DNA of 64,000 nucleotides, taken from NCBI RefSeq assembly GCF_026012015.1, contig NZ_BRXR01000001.1, positions 4,365,501 to 4,429,500 of the forward strand, read 5' to 3'. Position numbers and translations under genes: made by a program. This document shows positions 8,652 through 17,190 of the stretch, one piece after another. Numbering within the stretch: position 1 is the stretch's first letter; every line of letters begins with the position of its first letter. The stretch is from Clostridium omnivorum. Lineage in GTDB: Bacteria; Bacillota; Clostridia; Clostridiales; Clostridiaceae. The notes below the pieces were generated by a model. It was not told the DNA's origin and ran no database searches. It saw only the letters and a program-made list of their open reading frames with translations.

Positions 8652-9617
8652 ATGAGAAATAGACAAAATAGAGAAATTTTCATTGAGGAATATGTATCAA
8701 TTAATGGTATTGATCAATATTTATTTCATTCTGGTACTAATTATGATAATCCAGTGATGCTATTCCTACACGGAGGACCAGGATTTGCTGAATCACTATT
8801 TGCACATGCATTTCAAGAAAAATGGGAAGAAATTTTTACAGTAGTCCACTGGGACCAACGCGGTGCAGGGAAGACGCTTACTAGAAATCCGAATATATAT
8901 CCAACAATTGATTCCATGTTAGAGGATTTATACGATACTGTTCAATATCTGAAGAAAAAATATAATAAACAAAAGGTTATTATACTTGGTCATTCTTGGG
9001 GAAGTGTTTTGGGAACTATATTCACAAAAAAGTATCCTGAAGAGGTTGCTTATTATATTGGTGTAGGACAAGTGATTAGCCTAATTGATAATGAGCGTGT
9101 TGGGTATGAAAAAGTAAAGGAATTAGCTATAAAGGCTAATGATAAGAAAACTCTAAAAAGATTAGAGGCTATTGGTAATTATCCAGGAGAAAAATTTGAT
9201 AGCAGCTTTATGACCAAATGTTCAAAAGTGCGTAGGATTCAAGGAAAATATAACTTAGCTATTACTATGACTTTGCCTTTAATAAAAAATATATTTAAGA
9301 GTCCAATATTTAAACTTTCAGATATTTCTGCTCTGTCTAAAGCAGCTAAAGCTAACAAAAAAGTACTGGAGTTTTTATATTACTTTAATTTAAATGCAGA
9401 GTCAACAGAATATATGGTGCCAATCTATTATATTTTAGGGGAAAATGATTGGCAAACCCCATATGTTATAGCACAGAATTATTTTAATAAAATTAATGCA
9501 CCTTCTAAGGGGTTATATTTAATACCTAATGCAGGACACGGAACAATGGTAGATCAGCCTCAATTATTTTTTGAAGCCTTGCTGGATGTCAATAACAAAG
9601 AGTCGAAGAATAGTTAG
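8652..9617 (+). CDS. alpha/beta hydrolase, S33 proline iminopeptidase-like
   Basis: 321 residues. The oxyanion motif LFLHGGPGFA is typical of the S33 prolyl aminopeptidase branch. The nucleophile elbow is GHSWGS; an acid is seen in LGENDWQTP and the His in PNAGHGTM. No signal peptide is visible. The start is preceded by GGGGAAATGGGG at a somewhat long spacing. It is a single-gene unit. It could be a true aminopeptidase or another ester or amide hydrolase, because this family is promiscuous. Confidence 0.8.
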   Translation: MRNRQNREIFIEEYVSINGIDQYLFHSGTNYDNPVMLFLHGGPGFAESLFAHAFQEKWEEIFTVVHWDQRGAGKTLTRNPNIYPTIDSMLEDLYDTVQYLKKKYNKQKVIILGHSWGSVLGTIFTKKYPEEVAYYIGVGQVISLIDNERVGYEKVKELAIKANDKKTLKRLEAIGNYPGEKFDSSFMTKCSKVRRIQGKYNLAITMTLPLIKNIFKSPIFKLSDISALSKAAKANKKVLEFLYYFNLNAESTEYMVPIYYILGENDWQTPYVIAQNYFNKINAPSKGLYLIPNAGHGTMVDQPQLFFEALLDVNNKESKNS

Positions 9618-9747
9618 TTTAAGTAAATTATAAACAGAAATAATTAAACTAAAGTAATACTGTAAAAGAAGAAAAAATGCTATGAGAAGTTATAAATTAG
9701 ATTGTAAGAGAGTATATGAGTAATTATTAATAAGAGGTTTTAAAGTT

Positions 9748-10305
9748 ATGAAGAGAAGAAAATCTACATTAAATATTGATTCTTTATTTACAAAGTTCAT
9801 TTTTCTAGCCATCACAATTATAGCAGCACCTATCCATGAACTTGGGCATTTAATAGGATGGCGATTAGACGGAATACCGGCAAAATTACATTTTAATTAT
9901 ACCGATGCTCCTTCGAATTCTACAAGCTTGTTAGGATTTCTAGGAGGACCATTAATAAGCTTAATTTTAGCACTGGCAGGCTACATTTTAGTATATGCTT
10001 TTAAGAAAAAAAGAACTATATTTATAGGAGTTTATTTTACCATAACTATGTGTTTAACTAGATTAATTCCGTATTTATACTCTATAATACTTGGTGCTAA
10101 GGATATGCTTCCAATCAATGACGAGGGAGTACTAGCAAAAATATTAAATATGCCCATTTGGCAAACCTATAGTATATTTACAATTTTATTTGTTTCAATA
10201 CTATTATTATTAAAATATATACATAAGGATATTTTTAATAAATGTTTTAAATATGCATTTGTATTTTATTTAATAGTGGCAATATTTCAAATAAAAATTA
10301 TTTAA
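9748..10305 (+). CDS. integral membrane protein with HExxH motif
   Basis: 185 residues with about five hydrophobic segments. The first membrane segment ends in IHELGHLIGW, an HExxH motif of the kind used by M50 site-2 proteases. The conserved M50 second motif (NxxPxxxxDG) is not visible, though GGPLISLILALAGYIL resembles the next M50 helix. It may be a minimal M50-like protease or an inactive relative. AAGAGGTTTTAAAGTT upstream is a moderate ribosome binding site. It forms a single-gene unit followed by a terminator. Confidence 0.6.
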   Translation: MKRRKSTLNIDSLFTKFIFLAITIIAAPIHELGHLIGWRLDGIPAKLHFNYTDAPSNSTSLLGFLGGPLISLILALAGYILVYAFKKKRTIFIGVYFTITMCLTRLIPYLYSIILGAKDMLPINDEGVLAKILNMPIWQTYSIFTILFVSILLLLKYIHKDIFNKCFKYAFVFYLIVAIFQIKII

Positions 10306-10333
10306 CAATGAATATGTGGGAAATAAGTTAATT

Positions 10334-10371
10334 AGATATGTTTAGGTTGATTCCAGCATATCTTTTTTCTT
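10334..10371 (+). terminator. rho-independent terminator
   Basis: AGATATG (10334-10340) pairs with CATATCT (10357-10363) and is followed by a T-rich run. The stem is short. Confidence 0.5.
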
Positions 10372-10407
10372 TTCAAGCATAAGCATTATGTGACTTAAAC
10401 TAAATTA

Positions 10408-10416
10408 TGGTATAAT
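10408..10416 (+). promoter_or_regulatory. extended -10 promoter for the GNAT pair
   Basis: TGGTATAAT lies inside AAATTATGGTATAATTA, identical to the string before the S66 peptidase gene, about 45 bp before the GNAT start. Confidence 0.6.
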
Positions 10417-10457
10417 TAGATCGATATGTAAGAAAGCATGCATAATAAGGGGGATTA

Positions 10458-10952
10458 ATGATGTTAAATAAATTTAGAAATTATGAATTTAGAAAAGTTA
10501 CAAATAATGATGTAGTGGACATGCTTACTTGGAAATACGAAGGGATATATTCATTTTTTGATAATGATGCTTCACAAGGCAAAATAGATTATGTTAAAAG
10601 TTTTCCAAGTGATGCTAATGTTTATTCAATCTATAATGAGAACAATGAATTAGTTGGTAATTGTGCCTTTTATCTAAATGATAAGGTAACTTTTTCTATC
10701 CAAATGAAGCCAAGCTTAACAAGTCAAGGCAAAGGAAGAGAGTTTTTACTAGCCATATTGGATTTTGCTAAGGAACGGTACAATCTAAAGAGCATTGGAC
10801 TTTCAGTACTTAAATTTAATGAAAGAGCTATAAGACTTTATAAGAGCCTAGGTTTTTTAATTATAGGCGAATTCATTGGCAAAACAGTTAAAGGTGATAT
10901 GGAATTCTTAACTATGGAAAAGGAACTTAAAGAAGCAGCATCATGCCAATAG
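10458..10952 (+). CDS. GNAT family N-acetyltransferase
   Basis: 164 residues. The GNAT core includes GNCAFYLNDKVTFSIQMKPS, then the acetyl-CoA loop SQGKGREFLLAI and IGLSVLKFNERAIRLYKSLGF, ending with YMEFLTMEK-like C-terminal strands. An AAGGGGG site precedes two adjacent ATGs (10458 and 10461). The next GNAT gene starts 10 bp before this one ends, in another frame, so the pair is translationally coupled. Its acceptor is unknown. Confidence 0.8.
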   Translation: MMLNKFRNYEFRKVTNNDVVDMLTWKYEGIYSFFDNDASQGKIDYVKSFPSDANVYSIYNENNELVGNCAFYLNDKVTFSIQMKPSLTSQGKGREFLLAILDFAKERYNLKSIGLSVLKFNERAIRLYKSLGFLIIGEFIGKTVKGDMEFLTMEKELKEAASCQ

Positions 10953-11437
10953 AAAATATTAGTCAGCCTAAGATTATTATTATTGACAATGAATTGAGAT
11001 TAAGAAAATTTGATAATAATTATTCATTTGCCTTTGATTGGTATCAAGATGAAAATACTGTGAAATTAGTTGATGGCCCAGATGCAAAGCTATATGATTT
11101 TAGTAAATTAAAAAGGATGTACGAATACTTAAATAATATTGGTGAATTATATTTTATTGAAATTATAGATAATAACATTTTCAAGCCAGTTGGTGATGTT
11201 ACTTTTTGGAAAGATGATATGCCTATAGTTATTGGAGACAAAAACTGCAGAGGTAAAGGAATTGGGAAAAAAGTAATTAAGGCATTAATAGAAAGAGCAA
11301 AAGAATTAGAATTCGAAGAATTAAAAGTCCGAGAAATATATAGTTACAATGCTGCTTCTCAAAGACTATTTGAGGGTATGGGATTTATGAAATCTTCAAA
11401 TACAAAAAATGGATTCTCTTATTCAATTAAGATTTAA
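10943..11437 (+). CDS. GNAT family N-acetyltransferase
   Basis: 164 residues. It has ELYFIEIID, PVGDVTFWKDDMPIVIGDKNCRGKGIGKKVI (acetyl-CoA loop RGKGIG) and VREIYSYNAASQRLFEGMGF, a canonical GNAT layout. The start at 10943 overlaps the upstream GNAT gene and has only a weak site inside that gene (AAAGAAG), consistent with coupled translation. The two proteins are clearly different in sequence, so this is not a recent tandem duplication. Confidence 0.8.
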   Translation: MPIENISQPKIIIIDNELRLRKFDNNYSFAFDWYQDENTVKLVDGPDAKLYDFSKLKRMYEYLNNIGELYFIEIIDNNIFKPVGDVTFWKDDMPIVIGDKNCRGKGIGKKVIKALIERAKELEFEELKVREIYSYNAASQRLFEGMGFMKSSNTKNGFSYSIKI

Positions 11438-11476
11438 CTTTTTAATACTAGTTTTTATTTTTAGGGGTAAAAAAAT

Positions 11477-12301
11477 ATGACTATGAAATCTGAAATAATT
11501 TTAAAACATCTAATAAACAATATTTCTAATATTGAGGAAATACAGTCAATTGGTATAAGTGGAATAATAGAACCAATCCCAAAAGCTGGAGAAGGTGATA
11601 TTGATATTTTTATTTATTGTGATGAAATTCCTAAATTAGATGTAAGAAAAACTATAGTGAATCAAATGGGTGATTTATTACAAGAAGTAAGAATAAACGT
11701 TTTTGAAGGTGGTCACTGGGGCAGTGGGGATTTTGCGCTTATAAACGGTGTTGAAACCTGGTTAATGTATTTTACTGTAGGGGGTACTTTAAACGATATA
11801 CAATCTATACTTAATGGAAATTGTCCAGACAGGCTGGATAATTACTATTATCCTGTTGGCCGCTGTGCTATGCTTAAAGATATTAATGTATTATATGATA
11901 AAAATGATTTTTTATGTTCACTTAAAAAAAGGTTAGCAGACTATCCAGATGAATTATCAAATCAACTAGCCAAACATCATTTGGCTGAGCTTGAAGATAT
12001 AGAAGACTTAGAACGTGCTGTAGCTCGCAAAGATGTGCTATTCTATCATTTTGCTTTAGATTTAGCTATGGATCATTACTTTCAAGCTCTATTTGCTATT
12101 AATAAAAGATACTTTCCAAGCCGCAAGAGAACCCTTCAGTTTATAGGAAGCTTTCATACTAAGCCTAGAGATTGTGAAGAACATTTGTTGGAGGTTATAA
12201 GGCTGGGGGCTTCTTCAGAAAGCATAAATGCATCTTATGAGCTATGGAGTAAACTGATTACTGAGCTTAGGTATTTATATCAACGTAAAATTGATATATA
12301 A
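11477..12301 (+). CDS. nucleotidyltransferase-fold protein (DUF4037-like)
   Basis: 274 residues. The N-terminal part SGIIEPIPKAGEGDIDIFIYCDEIP carries a polymerase-beta-like nucleotidyltransferase signature, with the DID pair as metal ligands. The C-terminal half is helical with FALDLAMDHYFQALFAINKRYFPSRKR, as in DUF4037 proteins that follow NTase domains. AGGGG precedes the ATG. Such stand-alone proteins can resemble antibiotic adenylyltransferases or toxin-antitoxin NTases; no partner antitoxin gene is adjacent. It may be co-transcribed with the GNAT pair 39 bp upstream. Confidence 0.65.
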   Translation: MTMKSEIILKHLINNISNIEEIQSIGISGIIEPIPKAGEGDIDIFIYCDEIPKLDVRKTIVNQMGDLLQEVRINVFEGGHWGSGDFALINGVETWLMYFTVGGTLNDIQSILNGNCPDRLDNYYYPVGRCAMLKDINVLYDKNDFLCSLKKRLADYPDELSNQLAKHHLAELEDIEDLERAVARKDVLFYHFALDLAMDHYFQALFAINKRYFPSRKRTLQFIGSFHTKPRDCEEHLLEVIRLGASSESINASYELWSKLITELRYLYQRKIDI

Positions 12302-12576
12302 CGTTTAATTACTACTTGCGTAATTCACATTTATTTGGTTTATTTATATACAAGGGACAATAATATTCTTTCTTCAACAGTGGCTCATATATTAATAGAT
12401 TTTATCCCATCCATCATTATTTAAATAATTGGAAAGGTTTGTTGAATTTTTTATTATAATAAACTTATATAGTTTTCAGTAAAGAGGTGAGCAAAGACTT
12501 AGCAAGAAATAATGATTATAGTTAATTGATTAAAAGTAACATACTACACAGTTTTTATTTTAGGAGGAATAAACTA

Positions 12577-13098
12577 ATGATATTATCAGGAAAGCAAATT
12601 AAAGAAAGATTAGGAAAAGATATAGTAATAGAACCATTTAATGAAGGGCAGCTAAACCCCAACAGCTATAACTTAAAATTACACAACGAATTACTTGTAT
12701 ATGAAGATAATATTTTGGATATGAAAAAAGAAAATAAATGCAAAAGCATTATAATACCTGAAGAGGGATTAATATTAGAGCCCAATAAACTCTACCTTGG
12801 TAGAACAAAAGAATATACAGAGACTGATAACTTTGTACCAATGCTTGAAGGTAGATCTTCTGTTGGAAGACTAGGTTTATTTATACATGTAACCGCAGGA
12901 TTTGGAGATGTTGGTTTTCGAGGATATTGGACATTAGAAATCCATTGCATACAACCAATAAGAATATATGCTGATATTGAATTATGCCAAATATACTATC
13001 ATTCTATAGAAGGTGATTATGACAAATATTCAAGTGGTAAGTATCAGAATAATAAAGGAATACAACCAAGCTTATTATATAAAGATTTCGAAAAATAA
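12577..13098 (+). CDS. dcd: dCTP deaminase / dUTPase family protein
   Basis: 173-residue member of the trimeric dCTP deaminase family, which supplies dUTP or dUMP for thymidylate synthesis. Conserved segments are LNPNSYNLKLHNEL near the N-terminus, the signature EGRSSVGRLGLFIHVTAGFGD, and GYWTLEIHCIQPIRIY with QIYYHSIEG later. Whether it is mono- or bifunctional (dUMP-forming) cannot be decided from these motifs. ATG 12577 follows AGGAGGAATAAACTA; an earlier in-frame ATG at 12526 has no site. A terminator follows. The 275 bp before the gene show no other gene. Confidence 0.85.
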   Translation: MILSGKQIKERLGKDIVIEPFNEGQLNPNSYNLKLHNELLVYEDNILDMKKENKCKSIIIPEEGLILEPNKLYLGRTKEYTETDNFVPMLEGRSSVGRLGLFIHVTAGFGDVGFRGYWTLEIHCIQPIRIYADIELCQIYYHSIEGDYDKYSSGKYQNNKGIQPSLLYKDFEK

Positions 13099-13211
13099 TA
13101 AAGGCATAGTATTTATGGTCTTTAAATAAATACGTCTTTATATATTTACACAATTAGTACCTTGGCTGAGGAATTTTTTTCTCCAAAGGCAGAATAAAAA
13201 AAGATTGAGAT

Positions 13212-13244
13212 AAAAGCTACTGCTCATAATGGGTAGTAGCTTTT
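13212..13244 (+). terminator. rho-independent terminator after dcd
   Basis: AAAAGCTACT (13212-13221) and AGTAGCTTTT (13235-13244) form a 10-bp stem with flanking A and T runs. Confidence 0.8.
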
Positions 13245-13364
13245 GTATAAAAAGAAATATGGATTGACGGTTGTGCTTATTATTGCTAAACTGTAACCAG
13301 TATTACATTTTTTTAATATAATATTTACTAGAACTATTAAATATCATATTAGGAGGGTTCCAAA

Positions 13365-13976
13365 ATGTTTAAGGTTATAATTACAGCATTAGTAACTTAC
13401 TTAGCTACAAGTATTGATGAGATACCAATATTATTCATGTTATATGCAAAGCAGAGTAATAAAGGCAGAGCAAAAACCATTACAATTTCATATTTTTTAG
13501 GAACGTTCATATTAATTGGCATTGGATTATTAGGCGCTTTAGGGCTAGGTGTTATACCACAACAATGGGTAATGGGGTTATTTGGCCTAGTTCCTGTTTT
13601 TTTAGGAATAAAAATATTAATTAAAGGTGAAGATGAAGAGGAAGAGGAGGAAGGGATAAAAAAAGCACTCCAAAGATACAAATCACTATGGATTCAGGTT
13701 TTGGCGATAACTATTGGATTAGGTGCAGATGATTTAAGTGTTTATATCCCATTGTTTACAACCATTAAAGGTGGAGAAATATTGTTAATGGTACTTATTT
13801 TCGCTTTGTGTACGGCAGTTCTTTGCGTAATCAGCTATAAACTTACTTCAATTAACATACTCGATAAATTTATCGAAAAATATGAACGTTTCATAACTGG
13901 TAATATATTTACTGCAATAGGTATATTCATAATGTATAATAATGGAACCTTTGCTCACTTCTTAACAGAATTGTAA
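13365..13976 (+). CDS. CadD-family cadmium/cation resistance transporter
   Basis: 203-residue membrane protein of the CadD branch of the LysE superfamily. The N-terminal helix carries YLATSIDEIPILFMLYA, matching the family's conserved acidic motif. A central cytoplasmic loop is strongly acidic (GEDEEEEEEG) and the next helix has GLGADDLSVYIPLF. CadD proteins lower cadmium sensitivity by export or binding. TAGGAGGG precedes the ATG. There is no CadC-type repressor next to it, but a two-component system follows the terminator. Confidence 0.8.
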   Translation: MFKVIITALVTYLATSIDEIPILFMLYAKQSNKGRAKTITISYFLGTFILIGIGLLGALGLGVIPQQWVMGLFGLVPVFLGIKILIKGEDEEEEEEGIKKALQRYKSLWIQVLAITIGLGADDLSVYIPLFTTIKGGEILLMVLIFALCTAVLCVISYKLTSINILDKFIEKYERFITGNIFTAIGIFIMYNNGTFAHFLTEL

Positions 13977-14130
13977 CATTAATAAAATGCTTTAATTTCT
14001 TAGATGATAAGATCTATTATTTTGTGTCTTTAAAAGAAAACCTTTTATATATAGAAGCATTTAAAAAGTTACCAATCTAATTTGTATCTTATATACTAAA
14101 AATCATCAGTAAGTACAATAATATGACTAT

Positions 14131-14167
14131 AAAAAAAGGTCTGGAGTAAATTACCAGACTTTTTTTA
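14131..14167 (+). terminator. rho-independent terminator after the cadD-like gene
   Basis: A7 followed by GGTCTGG, a short loop and CCAGACT7: a classic compact terminator 160 bp after the stop codon. Confidence 0.85.
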
Positions 14168-14196
14168 TTAATTACTATTCAAAATTTATTTAATTT

Positions 14197-14229
14197 TCTA
14201 ATGTAATTTTAATCCAAGTAATTTATAAT
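14197..14229 (+). promoter_or_regulatory. promoter with response-regulator direct repeat (autoregulation)
   Basis: Half-sites TCTAATG (14197-14203) and TTTAATC (14208-14214) are offset by 11 bp, one helical turn. They lie 9 bp upstream of TATAAT (14224-14229) and replace the -35 element. This is the geometry of OmpR/PhoB-type activation, and the same arrangement occurs at 16469-16501. The inferred binder is the response regulator encoded 100 bp downstream. Confidence 0.5.
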
Positions 14230-14328
14230 ATTCATAATATCACGCATAAGATATGAATAACAATTTTATACAAGAACTTAGTGCTTTTTATTATCAGTTA
14301 GCATTGAGATAAAAATTGAGGTGTAAAA

Positions 14329-15009
14329 ATGAATGACTTTAAAATACTGGTAGTGGAAGATGAACCACAAATGGCAATGTTTATTGAAATGGAACTTACA
14401 CATGAAGGTTACATAGTTGATATAGTATACGATGGGAAGGAAGGATTAAAAAATATTGAGAATAAAGAATATGATTTGATACTTCTTGATATTATGCTAC
14501 CGGGATTAAATGGCCTCGAAGTATGCAAAAGAATTAGGCTTTCTTCTTATGTACCGATCATAATGTTAACTGCTAAAAGCGATATACCTGATAAAGTTAT
14601 TGGGCTTGATGTGGGAGCTAATGATTACCTAACAAAGCCATTCGCTATAGAAGAATTATTGGCTAGAATAAGGGTTTATACAAGAGAAAAAATAAAGAAA
14701 ATTAAATATGATGAAATAAAAGTGAATGATATAGTTATGAATAAAAGTACACATCAAGTATGGAGAGCTGGAAAAGAAATTGAATTAACAAAGAAGGAAT
14801 ATGATCTTCTCGAAATGCTATTACTTAATAAGAATATAGTACTTACAAGAGAGCAATTAATTCAAAAAGTTTGGGGCTATAATTATATAGGGGATACCAA
14901 TGTAGTAGATGTATTTATAAGATATTTACGCAGTAAGATTGATGATGGATTTGAAGATAAATTAATTACAACCATAAGAGGTGTAGGTTATGTTATCAAG
15001 GCTGATTAA
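14329..15009 (+). CDS. OmpR/PhoB-family response regulator
   Basis: 226 residues. The receiver domain (about 1-115) has the acidic pair VVEDE, the phospho-acceptor Asp54 in LLDIMLPG, LTAKS and the invariant Lys in TKPF. The C-terminal winged helix (about 130-225) has ELTKKEYDLLEMLLLNK, REQLIQKVWGYNY, VVDVFIRYLRSKI and TIRGVGYVIK. The gene overlaps the kinase gene by 20 bp. Its own promoter carries a direct repeat that is also present before the PAP2 gene, pointing to autoregulation and control of envelope genes. The signal is unknown; homologous clostridial systems respond to cell-wall or cationic stress. Confidence 0.9.
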   Translation: MNDFKILVVEDEPQMAMFIEMELTHEGYIVDIVYDGKEGLKNIENKEYDLILLDIMLPGLNGLEVCKRIRLSSYVPIIMLTAKSDIPDKVIGLDVGANDYLTKPFAIEELLARIRVYTREKIKKIKYDEIKVNDIVMNKSTHQVWRAGKEIELTKKEYDLLEMLLLNKNIVLTREQLIQKVWGYNYIGDTNVVDVFIRYLRSKIDDGFEDKLITTIRGVGYVIKAD

Positions 15010-16393
15010 GTACTTTTTAAAAAATATTAAAGGTGCGAAAATTTCCATAAAGATTACTGCAATGTATGCTTTAATGTTTTCTTTAGTTTTGCTTATTTTG
15101 AATGCATCAATTTTATATGGAATTAAATTTTACTTGTATAGTCAAGCAAACAAGCAAGTTGATGATGTGAAATCTATAATTTTAAATAATCTTGCTTCTC
15201 AAAAAGAAAACATTAATTTATCTACAAATGAACTAACATTTGATATTCCTTCTAAAGAAAATATATCAGTTAAAATTTTTAATGAAAATGGAAATATACT
15301 AAATGAAACAAATAAATTTAATTATAACATTCAAATAAAGCAGCATTATAACAGAATTAATCATATAGAAGAAGAAGGTAAACATTTAATATATCAAAAT
15401 ACTAAAATTAATAATAATATCTTTGGTACTTTATATGTTCAAATATTAAAAGACATGGAAAATGAATATGATTTTTTGAAAATATTATTTGTAGTTATGG
15501 CTGTAGCAGATTTTATTGGAATTGTTGCTTCTATTATTTTAGGGTACATAGTAAGTAAAAGAATGTTGAAACCAATTGATGATATAACTAAAGCAGCTGA
15601 AAGCATTAGCAGTACAAACTTAAAGGAAAGAATAGAAGTAAGCAATGGTCCAGATGATGAACTCAAGAGGCTTGGCAGCACTTTTAATAAAATGATAGAT
15701 AGACTTCAAGCAGCATTTGATAGGCAAGTACAGTTTGTATCAGACGCATCTCATGAACTTAAAACTCCAATAGCAGTTATTCAAGGCTATGCCAACCTAC
15801 TTGATAGATGGGGAAAAGATGATCAAGAAGCTTTAGCAAAATCAATCTATGCCATTAAATTAGAATCTGCTAATATGGCCAACTTAGTTGAAAGACTGTT
15901 ATTTATTGCTAAGGGTGATAGTGGAATTCAAAAAATAGAAAAAAAGGAATTTCTATTAAATGAACTTATTTTAGAGTTAGTAAGAGAAAGTGTATTATTA
16001 GCTCCTAAGCATATAATAACAAACAATAAAAATGATACTATAAGTATTTTTGCAGATTATAAAATGCTAAAGGAAATGTTAAGGATATTTATTGATAACA
16101 GCATTAAATATTCACCAGAGCAGAGCATAATAGATATAAATTCGGAAATTGAAGATAATAAAGCAAAAATAACTATCAGCGACAGGGGGATCGGTATTCC
16201 TAAAGGTGAAATAGGTAAAATATTTGATAGGTTTTACACTGTAGATAAATCAAGGTCTAAGGAAAAGTCAGGAACAGGACTTGGACTATCTATAGCAAAG
16301 TGGATTGCAGATATGCATGGTGGAACTATAGAAATTGAAAGTGAAGAAGGAAAATATACAAGAATAGTAGTTTTTCTAAGCTTAGGTAAATAA
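14990..16393 (+). CDS. sensor histidine kinase
   Basis: 467 residues. Two membrane helices (about 21-47 and 163-188) enclose an extracytoplasmic sensor region of some 115 residues rich in Asn and Lys. HAMP follows (KPIDDITKAAESISS). The HisKA box SHELKTPIAVIQGY has the phospho-accepting His255. The ATPase domain shows FIDNSIKYSPE, DRGIGIPKGEIGKIFDRFY and GTGLGLSIA. Translation starts inside the regulator gene, so the two are coupled. The domain order is that of a class I kinase partnered with OmpR-type regulators. Confidence 0.9.
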   Translation: MLSRLIKYFLKNIKGAKISIKITAMYALMFSLVLLILNASILYGIKFYLYSQANKQVDDVKSIILNNLASQKENINLSTNELTFDIPSKENISVKIFNENGNILNETNKFNYNIQIKQHYNRINHIEEEGKHLIYQNTKINNNIFGTLYVQILKDMENEYDFLKILFVVMAVADFIGIVASIILGYIVSKRMLKPIDDITKAAESISSTNLKERIEVSNGPDDELKRLGSTFNKMIDRLQAAFDRQVQFVSDASHELKTPIAVIQGYANLLDRWGKDDQEALAKSIYAIKLESANMANLVERLLFIAKGDSGIQKIEKKEFLLNELILELVRESVLLAPKHIITNNKNDTISIFADYKMLKEMLRIFIDNSIKYSPEQSIIDINSEIEDNKAKITISDRGIGIPKGEIGKIFDRFYTVDKSRSKEKSGTGLGLSIAKWIADMHGGTIEIESEEGKYTRIVVFLSLGK

Positions 16394-16400
16394 ATCATTC

Positions 16401-16432
16401 AAGGTGAAAGATAGTTTCTTTCACCTTATTTC
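16401..16432 (+). terminator. rho-independent terminator after the kinase gene
   Basis: AAGGTGAAAG (16401-16410) and CTTTCACCTT (16418-16427) form a 10-bp stem followed by ATTTCTTT. Confidence 0.75.
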
Positions 16433-16468
16433 TTTCAAAGTTAATTATTAATGCAAATCTAAGAATTT

Positions 16469-16501
16469 TTTAATCTAATTTTAATCTCGAATGATGATAA
16501 T
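16469..16501 (+). promoter_or_regulatory. promoter with response-regulator direct repeat before the PAP2 gene
   Basis: Two identical TTTAATC half-sites (16469-16475 and 16480-16486) are 11 bp apart and lie 9 bp before GATAAT (16496-16501). The spacing is the same as at 14197-14229, indicating that the neighbouring response regulator probably activates the PAP2 and DedA genes. Confidence 0.55.
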
Positions 16502-16542
16502 ATACTAATAACAGACTTTTAGTAGAGAAGGAGAAAATTAGA

Positions 16543-17130
16543 ATGAATATGGAACTTTTTAGATTAATTAATAATTTAGCCAATAGAAATATAGTTCTAG
16601 ATAAGATAATGGTGTTTTTTTCAAAAGATGTACCCTATATTTTTATGGCAATTCTTGCATTTATTTTTATTTTAGGTATTATAAAAGATAAAGAAGATTA
16701 TAGAAAAGCTTCTATAAATGCCTTTGTTATTACAGTAATAAACTTAGCCTTAAGTTTTATTATCGGAAGTATATATTATGTTGATAGGCCATTTGTCCAT
16801 AGTAAGGTAAATTTATTGATTTCTCATACAGCGGATGCTTCTTTTCCTAGTGATCATGCTACTGGAACTATGAGTATAGCTTTAGGACTTGGAAAATATA
16901 GTAGAATACTTGGAATAATTATGACTATACTATCATTAATTGTTGGTTTCTCAAGAGTTTATGTTGGAAATCATTATCCATTAGATGTAATAGGTGCCTA
17001 TATTATAGTGTCTATTACAAGTTACCTTTATAATCTACTATTGAAAAGTAAAATTGAAGAAATCTATAGCAGAATAGAAAAATGGCTGATTGGTAAATTC
17101 AGTTCTAAAGAGGATATATTAAATAATTAA
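16543..17130 (+). CDS. PAP2 family phosphatase, probable undecaprenyl-diphosphatase
   Basis: 195-residue polytopic membrane protein of the PAP2 (type 2 phosphatidic acid phosphatase) family, close in size to BcrC-type undecaprenyl-pyrophosphate phosphatases. Active-site motifs: DRPF (Arg82), PSDH (His105) and SRVYVGNHYPLDV (Arg138, His144, Asp148). The usual Lys of the first motif is not at the expected place. BcrC recycles the lipid carrier for cell-wall synthesis and gives bacitracin tolerance. A site GAAGGAGAAAA precedes the ATG. The promoter carries the direct repeat attributed to the upstream response regulator. Confidence 0.8.
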   Translation: MNMELFRLINNLANRNIVLDKIMVFFSKDVPYIFMAILAFIFILGIIKDKEDYRKASINAFVITVINLALSFIIGSIYYVDRPFVHSKVNLLISHTADASFPSDHATGTMSIALGLGKYSRILGIIMTILSLIVGFSRVYVGNHYPLDVIGAYIIVSITSYLYNLLLKSKIEEIYSRIEKWLIGKFSSKEDILNN

Positions 17131-17190
17131 ATGAATAACTCCTTTTATTATATATAAATCTACAAAACAGAAAATTGGAGGATTTTTAAA

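Noticed and set aside
11477-12301. Toxin-antitoxin NTase system
   Set aside because: The NTase fold is present but no HEPN or antitoxin partner gene is adjacent.
13397-13681. Minus-strand 94-codon frame in the cadD-like gene
   Set aside because: The Ser-rich run mirrors the Glu codons of the acidic loop; no start site.
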